A stretch of 9,718 nt of DNA from Verrucomicrobiota bacterium. GTDB lineage: Bacteria; Chlamydiota; Chlamydiia; Chlamydiales; JAEYWL01. Shown one piece after another: positions 5,749 to 9,718 of the stretch (its first letter is position 1; each line of letters starts with the position of its first letter). The stretch is taken from positions 1 through 9,718 of the forward strand of contig JAEYWL010000116.1 in assembly GCA_023428915.1 (NCBI GenBank). The letters are read 5' to 3'. Both the position numbers and the translations under genes were made by a program. A model generated the notes under the pieces. That model made no database searches. It was not told where the DNA came from and worked only from the letters and a program-made list of their open reading frames with translations.

Positions 5749-6152
5749 TCTGGTAGATGGGCCTGGTTTGGTTTATCTACGGGCTTATTTGCGGGAACTT
5801 CGTGTTTAACAGCAGGTTCAGCTGAAGGCATGTGCAGGTATTCATCCAGCTTGGCTTTTTGGGCGTTGAGGTCTTCGCGCAGCTCTTCAAGCGCTTCTGT
5901 CACTTTGCGCTGCATTTGCTGAAGGGTGCTTTCGTTTTTGACCGGCTTGGAATGGGCGATGAGGTATTCCCTGACGATATCATGGTTTAAAATCGCATAG
6001 CCAGCTGCGATGGCAAAAAATAATAAGAGCAGCGTAATGAAGAAGCCGATTAGCCTTTTGACAACAAGTACAAGAGTGATCAAAAAAATGATAACCGAGA
6101 TGGCAAGTGCTACGACTGAAGTCGACATGATTTCTGAAAATTGCGGGTCCAT
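5736..6152 (-). CDS. Small membrane protein with two N-terminal helices and a coiled coil
   Basis: The product has 138 residues. Two adjacent hydrophobic helices (about 11-32 and 34-55) form a hairpin anchor. They are followed by a charged segment at about 72-105 predicted to be coiled coil (STLQQMQRKVTEALEELRED). The Pro/Lys-rich tail ends PEPKP. The start is clear: GGAGG (plus positions 6157-6161) lies four bases before ATG 6152. No enzymatic motif is present and I do not recognise the family; the shape suits an inner-membrane scaffold or division/envelope accessory protein, but that is a guess. It lies downstream of folC on the same strand, separated by repeat copy C, which may affect co-expression. 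Confidence 0.85.
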   Translation of the reverse strand: MDPQFSEIMSTSVVALAISVIIFLITLVLVVKRLIGFFITLLLLFFAIAAGYAILNHDIVREYLIAHSKPVKNESTLQQMQRKVTEALEELREDLNAQKAKLDEYLHMPSAEPAVKHEVPANKPVDKPNQAHLPEPKP

Positions 6153-6170
6153 TTAGCCTCCATTATGGGT

Positions 6171-6350
6171 TTTAAACCCAGCTTGCTACCTTTTAAGGGT
6201 CAGATTCGAGTTCTTTTCCTCTAGGAGCTCGCACGAAGCGTTGAAAATCAGTGGGCCATATTATCAATATGACCCACTGATTTTTGCGAGCTCCTAGAGA
6301 AAAAAGAATTTCGAATATGACCTATTATAAGGTAGCAAGTCGGGTTTTAA
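6171..6350. repeat. MITE-like palindromic element, copy C (full-length, nested hairpin)
   Basis: Outer arms of about 60 bp are near-complementary. The left arm starts CCCAGCTTGCTACC (6177-6190) and ends CTCTAGGAGCTCGC (6219-6232). The right arm starts GCGAGCTCCTAGAG (6286-6299) and ends GGTAGCAAGTCGGG (6331-6344). Between them lies a second hairpin, AAAATCAGTGGG (6244-6255) with CCCACTGATTTT (6273-6284), extended by CATATT/AATATG around a 3-nt loop. Flanks are TTTAAA (6171-6176) and TTTTAA (6345-6350). The folC stop codon (6347-6349) lies inside the right flank. There is no ORF inside, so this is a non-autonomous element or a large palindromic repeat. Confidence 0.85.
6244..6284. terminator. 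Central hairpin of copy C, possible bidirectional terminator
   Basis: An 18-bp stem with one mismatch and a 3-nt loop (ATC, 6263-6265) is followed by T runs on both strands (TTTTT on plus, TTTT on minus). Placed just after folC, it could end or attenuate transcription before the small membrane-protein gene. Its primary identity is the core of the repeat element. Confidence 0.35.
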
Positions 6351-7606
6351 CCCAAAGCGTAAGGAAAAAAATCTTTTACCACAAATTTTTCGTGCACTTC
6401 GACGGGATCTGTTGGATCTTGAAAGCCGAAATAGCGCCGGGCAGCTGCCATAATAAAAAAAGTGCCGCAAATTAATAAAAGCTCATTTTTACTTTTAGCA
6501 ATTTGAAAGGCGGAATCAATTCCTTCTTGAATAGTTGCATGTGGAATTACTTGGTCTTTTTGAATGCCTGTTTGGATGGCCTTTTCATATAATTCTTGTG
6601 GAGAAACACCCCTTTCACCTGAGGAGCATACCAAATGGATGCCGGAGGCTTTATCTTTCAGGGCTGCAAGACAACCATGGACATCTTTATTTGCCGAAAT
6701 GCCTGTTACGATACGCACTTTGGCGGGGTTGTAGGTATTATGTATAGAGTTGAACAAGCGCTCAATGCCATTAGGGTTATGGGCAACATCTAAAACGACT
6801 AGCGGATCTTGCGAAACTTGTTGCATACGGCAAGGAGGGCGTGTTGAAAGACCATAAGCAATGGCTTCTTGAGTGAGAGAGAACTTTTTTTGTAAAAGAG
6901 ATAAGGCCATAGCTGCTGTGGCAGAATTTTCAGCATCATAAGTTGCAAAGGCGCCTGGCACTTGATGGTAGGTAGTCTCATTGGCTTGGATTAGCTCCAT
7001 TAAGTGGTCATAGGGGACATGGGGGCCAAGGACTACCGGAACTTTGGCTTTGATTATGCCCCCTTTCTCTCTAGCGATACCGGCAAGATCTGTTCCCAAT
7101 AATTCAGTGTGGTCTAAACTTATCGAGGTGATGACGGATAACTCGGGAGTGAGAATGTTTGTAGCATCTAATCTGCCGCCTAAGCCGGTTTCGATGACAG
7201 CCGCATCCACTTTTTTTTCGGCAAAATAGGAGAAGGCCAAGGCTGTTGTTAATTCGAAAAAGGTGGGGGAAAGGGCAGTGCCGGCTAAATGATATAATTG
7301 ATCAGCTATGCGTGCCGCATCTGCCTCGCTAATTAATTCCCCATTGATGCGTATGCGTTCCCTATAGCTAGAGATATGCGGCGAAGTGTACAGTCCGGTT
7401 GTATAACCCGCCTTTTGCAGGGCTGCGGCTATTTTTACACTTACTGAGCCTTTACCGTTGGTGCCTGCGATATGAATGCTTGGAAATGCGTTTTCCGGGT
7501 TTCCGCTCAGCCGGCTAAGTTCTTTGCTGGTTGTCAGCCCTAGCCGGCAACCTCTATTTGTTGTTGCAGCAAAAATGCGCCGCAACAAAGCTGTGTAGGC
7601 ATTCAT
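6347..7606 (-). CDS. folC: Bifunctional folylpolyglutamate synthase / dihydrofolate synthase family protein
   Basis: A 419-residue Mur-ligase-fold enzyme, close to the E. coli length. FolC joins glutamate to dihydropteroate and/or to reduced folates using ATP in the cytoplasm. Visible motifs: P-loop GTNGKGSV (48-55), TSPH (74-77), a Mg-binding E139 in ETGLGGRLDATN, H166 in ISLDHTELLG, K181 in AREKGGIIK (the position carbamylated in relatives), and VVLDVAHNPNG (270-280) of the C-terminal domain. The usual PGR segment reads PPCRMQ at 257-262, a small variation. The ATG overlaps the PHP gene stop as ATGA, indicating translational coupling; no strong Shine-Dalgarno is visible. The stop codon lies in the flank of repeat copy C, so the last residue or two may be insertion-derived. 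Whether both activities exist cannot be read from the sequence. Confidence 0.95.
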   Translation of the reverse strand: MNAYTALLRRIFAATTNRGCRLGLTTSKELSRLSGNPENAFPSIHIAGTNGKGSVSVKIAAALQKAGYTTGLYTSPHISSYRERIRINGELISEADAARIADQLYHLAGTALSPTFFELTTALAFSYFAEKKVDAAVIETGLGGRLDATNILTPELSVITSISLDHTELLGTDLAGIAREKGGIIKAKVPVVLGPHVPYDHLMELIQANETTYHQVPGAFATYDAENSATAAMALSLLQKKFSLTQEAIAYGLSTRPPCRMQQVSQDPLVVLDVAHNPNGIERLFNSIHNTYNPAKVRIVTGISANKDVHGCLAALKDKASGIHLVCSSGERGVSPQELYEKAIQTGIQKDQVIPHATIQEGIDSAFQIAKSKNELLLICGTFFIMAAARRYFGFQDPTDPVEVHEKFVVKDFFPYALG

Positions 7607-8463
7607 GCTTTTAGCGCTGTATTGAACTGAAAATGCGAGTATAAATAGTCGAAAGTCTCCTGGCCCACCCAGGAGGCTCCTAGAGGGATATTGGGTTTAA
7701 TGGCTCCGTGATAGTCTGAACCGCCTGTAATCAGCCAGCCTTTCTTTTGCGCTAGTTTTACCCAGCGTTTCTCTTGGAGAGGAGTGAGGCAGGCATAATA
7801 GGCTTCAAGGCCGTCAAACTTCATGGCTGATAGATCATTTACAATGCGCTGATTCATAATCAGGTGTGGATGGGCAATGACCGCTAAACCGCCGGCTTCA
7901 TGGATTGTGTCAATGGTTTCTTCAACAGAATGGTAGGAGCCTGGAACAAAACAGGGTTTATCTTCCCCAATATAGAGATTGAATGCTTCAGGGATAGACG
8001 AGACATAGCCTTTCTTAAGCATGGCCAAGGCTATATGAGGGCGCTGAATTAGGGTTGCCGATTTTCCGGAATATTCAAAATAGGCGTTTTTAACTTCGTC
8101 AAAAGTCAAGGGCATCCCATGCTTATTGAGGAGCTGAATGATTTCAAGATTCCGCATGATCCGTTTTTCGTGATGGATTTTACAGAAGCCTTGCAGGATT
8201 TGCGAGGGGTAAGAAAATGCATAGGCTAATACATGGATGCTCGCCCCTTTATGCACGGTTGATAACTCAACCCCCGGTAAAAGGCGCATTCCAACTTCAG
8301 CAGCATAAGGAAAAGCCTCTGCATAGGATTCTAAAGTGTCATGGTCGGTAATGGATAAGCCTGAAAGACCGATCGATTTGGCTAGGTCAATAACTTGTTT
8401 AGGGCTAGAGGTTCCATCTGAACATGTTGTATGGCAATGTAGGTCTGCACGAAATTCTATCAT
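7603..8463 (-). CDS. PHP-domain phosphoesterase, YciV/TrpH (RNase AM) type
   Basis: 286 residues, the typical length of the YciV/TrpH group. Metal-binding PHP motifs are complete: DLHCHTTCSDGT (D7, H9, H11, D16), ITDHDT (D40, H41), GVELS (E66), H77, RPH (H143), AHPH (198-200) and GGSDYHG (D250, H252). Characterised relatives are 5'-3' exonucleases on short RNA or DNA oligonucleotides and hydrolyse 3',5'-nucleoside bisphosphates, with roles in rRNA 5'-end maturation and nanoRNA turnover. Given the intact site, a similar activity is likely, but the substrate cannot be proven here. Start ATG 8463 has GGAG (plus 8473-8476) nine bases upstream. It is the first gene of the minus-strand run and overlaps folC by 4 nt. 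Confidence 0.92.
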   Translation of the reverse strand: MIEFRADLHCHTTCSDGTSSPKQVIDLAKSIGLSGLSITDHDTLESYAEAFPYAAEVGMRLLPGVELSTVHKGASIHVLAYAFSYPSQILQGFCKIHHEKRIMRNLEIIQLLNKHGMPLTFDEVKNAYFEYSGKSATLIQRPHIALAMLKKGYVSSIPEAFNLYIGEDKPCFVPGSYHSVEETIDTIHEAGGLAVIAHPHLIMNQRIVNDLSAMKFDGLEAYYACLTPLQEKRWVKLAQKKGWLITGGSDYHGAIKPNIPLGASWVGQETFDYLYSHFQFNTALKA

Positions 8464-8518
8464 AAAAGCTCGCTCCGATGTTATTGTAACCTAAGAGCGT
8501 ATTAATGAGTAAGCAGGA
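8464..8518. promoter_or_regulatory. Divergent promoter region between the PHP gene and nagA
   Basis: Only 55 bp separate the two start codons, so both promoters and any operator must lie here or within the coding ends. Two nested dyads are visible: GTTA-TTG-TAAC (8480-8490) inside CGCTC (8471-8475) and GAGCG (8495-8499). Such symmetry could be a repressor site shared by both directions. No convincing -35/-10 pair stands out. Confidence 0.35.
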
Positions 8519-9625
8519 ATGGGAAAAGTAGTAAAATTTATTAACAGCTATCTTTTGCAAGGCGATGCCATTGTTCAACAGGAACTTTGGGTTGTTGATG
8601 GAAAAATTAGCAAGCCTCAGAGGAATGCCGACTATCAAGTTGATTGCCAGGGCATGCTGTTAGCTCCGGGGTTAGTCGATATCCAACTCAATGGAGGATT
8701 TGGTTATGACTTTGCCAAAACACCCGAGTCAATTAATATAGTGGCTGAAAAGCTTCTCGAGCATGGTGTTGCATCTTTTTTGCCCACGCTAGTAAGTTCG
8801 ACTGCTGCCGTGTATGAAAGGGCAATACCTTTATTACAGCCTTCCAAGAAGGATGGGGCTGCAGAAATTCTGGGCGTACACCTAGAAGGCCCTTATCTTA
8901 ACCCGGAAGCTGCAGGCGCCCATGATCGGGCCGCAATCCATCAAGCGCGCAATATTTCGAGTTTGGAAGTTTATGGCGGGCTTGATGGTGTAAAATTAGT
9001 GACCATAGCTCCGGAAATGAGCTTTGCTATTGAAGCCATAGCGCAATTGCGGGAGCATAATATACAGGTTGCTTTGGGGCATTCTTATGCCGCATATGAG
9101 GAGGCTAAAAAAGGGATTTTAGCCGGTGCCAATATGGCAACCCATCTTTACAATGCCATGCGGCCTTTCCATCACCGTGAACCCGGGCTTATCGGCGCTG
9201 TTTTAGAAAGCAATCTATTCTATTCGATTATTGCCGATGGCATACATGTGCATCCTGCTGCGATCAGAGCAGCTTGGAATGCCAATCCGAATTTGATCTT
9301 AATTTCAGATGCGACCGCTGCCTTGGGATCAACAGAGAAAGAGCATGCGTTGGGAAACAAAACTGTGCAAGTGGCAGGGGGCGTATTGCGCGACGAAAAC
9401 GGGATGCTGGCCGGAACCAATGTATCGTTGCTTCAAATGGTAAAAAATTTTAAGCAATTTACCAATTGCCCGCTTCCAGAAGCCCTAGCCGCCGCTTCAC
9501 TTAGGCCTGCAACCCTGCTTGGCATTCAGGATAGAAAAGGCTCTTTGCATGTCGGCGCCGATGCCGACATCATTCTGCTCAATCACGATTTAGAAGTAAT
9601 TCCTTGGTCTGAATTAGGCGCTTAA
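8519..9625 (+). CDS. nagA: N-acetylglucosamine-6-phosphate deacetylase
   Basis: NagA removes acetate from GlcNAc-6-phosphate to give glucosamine-6-phosphate, linking amino-sugar or cell-wall recycling to glycolysis and UDP-GlcNAc synthesis in the cytoplasm. The product has 368 residues (E. coli 382), in the amidohydrolase TIM-barrel fold. Motifs: APGLVDIQLNGGFGYDF, where Q56 and N58 replace the HxH pair as in single-metal NagA; HLEGPYLNPEAAGAH (E123); GHS (H188); THLYNAM (H209); ADGIHVHP (H243); and the catalytic Asp in SDATA (D264). These align in order and spacing with the E. coli residues E131, H195, H216, H251 and D273. The AGGA just before ATG 8519 is too close to be an ideal ribosome site, yet no better in-frame start exists and the N-terminus fits the family. 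It is divergent from the PHP gene. Confidence 0.95.
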   Translation: MGKVVKFINSYLLQGDAIVQQELWVVDGKISKPQRNADYQVDCQGMLLAPGLVDIQLNGGFGYDFAKTPESINIVAEKLLEHGVASFLPTLVSSTAAVYERAIPLLQPSKKDGAAEILGVHLEGPYLNPEAAGAHDRAAIHQARNISSLEVYGGLDGVKLVTIAPEMSFAIEAIAQLREHNIQVALGHSYAAYEEAKKGILAGANMATHLYNAMRPFHHREPGLIGAVLESNLFYSIIADGIHVHPAAIRAAWNANPNLILISDATAALGSTEKEHALGNKTVQVAGGVLRDENGMLAGTNVSLLQMVKNFKQFTNCPLPEALAAASLRPATLLGIQDRKGSLHVGADADIILLNHDLEVIPWSELGA

Positions 9626-9633
9626 AATGGACA

Positions 9634-9718
9634 ATGGACCTTAACGACCCCAGGGACCTTAAGAGACAGTTGCATAAGTCAGATTTAGCTATATCAAATG
9701 ACATTATGGACCTTAACG
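9634..9718 (+). repeat. Short direct repeats containing GGACCTTAA at the window edge
   Basis: ATGGACCTTAACG occurs at 9634-9646 and again, identically, at 9706-9718, the last bases of the window. A related GGGACCTTAAG lies at 9653-9663. The two identical copies start 72 bases apart. The stretch after nagA has no ORF of note and no clear terminator. It may be the beginning of a longer tandem or dispersed repeat beyond the window. Confidence 0.45.

Noticed and set aside
6284..6475. Plus-strand frame of 63 codons over copy C and the folC end
   Set aside because: It lies across the palindromic repeat and antisense to a well-supported folC.
9634..9718. CRISPR array
   Set aside because: Only two identical 13-nt copies with 72-nt spacing and one variant between them; the repeat is too short and the spacing irregular for CRISPR.

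Overview
The window most likely comes from an obligate or host-associated intracellular bacterium, probably an environmental chlamydia (Parachlamydiales) or a comparable amoeba symbiont. This is inferred from content: housekeeping genes flank a block coding for large low-complexity proteins with eukaryote-like features (MORN repeats, Arg-Ser/Ser-Pro tracts, nuclear-localisation-like basic patches). No rRNA or unique marker gene is present to prove the taxonomy.

Layout. (1) Bases 1-1413, + strand: the end of cydA and complete cydB, the two main subunits of cytochrome bd quinol oxidase, overlapping by 14 nt. (2) Bases 1414-5735: an accessory block. It holds a MORN-repeat protein (1556-2716, -), a 31-codon small ORF candidate (2766-2861, -), a 775-residue unrecognised protein with a duplicated domain, RS/SP tracts, basic-proline repeats and a C-terminal coiled coil (2867-5194, -), and a divergent + strand relic ORF interrupted by an amber codon (5394-5699). 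(3) Bases 5736-8463, - strand: a housekeeping run, read right to left, of a PHP-family phosphoesterase (YciV/TrpH type), folC (4-nt ATGA overlap with the PHP gene), and a small two-helix membrane protein with a coiled coil. (4) Bases 8519-9625, + strand: nagA (GlcNAc-6-phosphate deacetylase), divergent from the PHP gene across 55 bp. The last 93 bases hold a short direct repeat that may start an array continuing beyond the window.

The main unlabelled structure is a family of MITE-like palindromic elements. Three copies are present: 1482-1582, 5679-5719 and 6171-6350. They have TIRs of the form CCC(G/A)ACTTGCTACC, are flanked by TTTAAA or TTTTAA, and show no transposase. Copies A and B bracket the accessory block. 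All three supply or contain the stop codon of an adjacent reading frame. Copy A is inserted in frame at the 3' end of the MORN gene, and a pre-insertion C-terminus can be reconstructed. Copy C is an almost fully self-complementary 180-bp nested hairpin between folC and the small membrane-protein gene.

Functionally, the flanks serve respiration (bd oxidase), folate polyglutamylation, nucleotide/short-RNA turnover and amino-sugar catabolism. The central block looks like lineage-specific, possibly host-directed proteins. That role is inference; no secretion signal can be demonstrated from the sequence alone.
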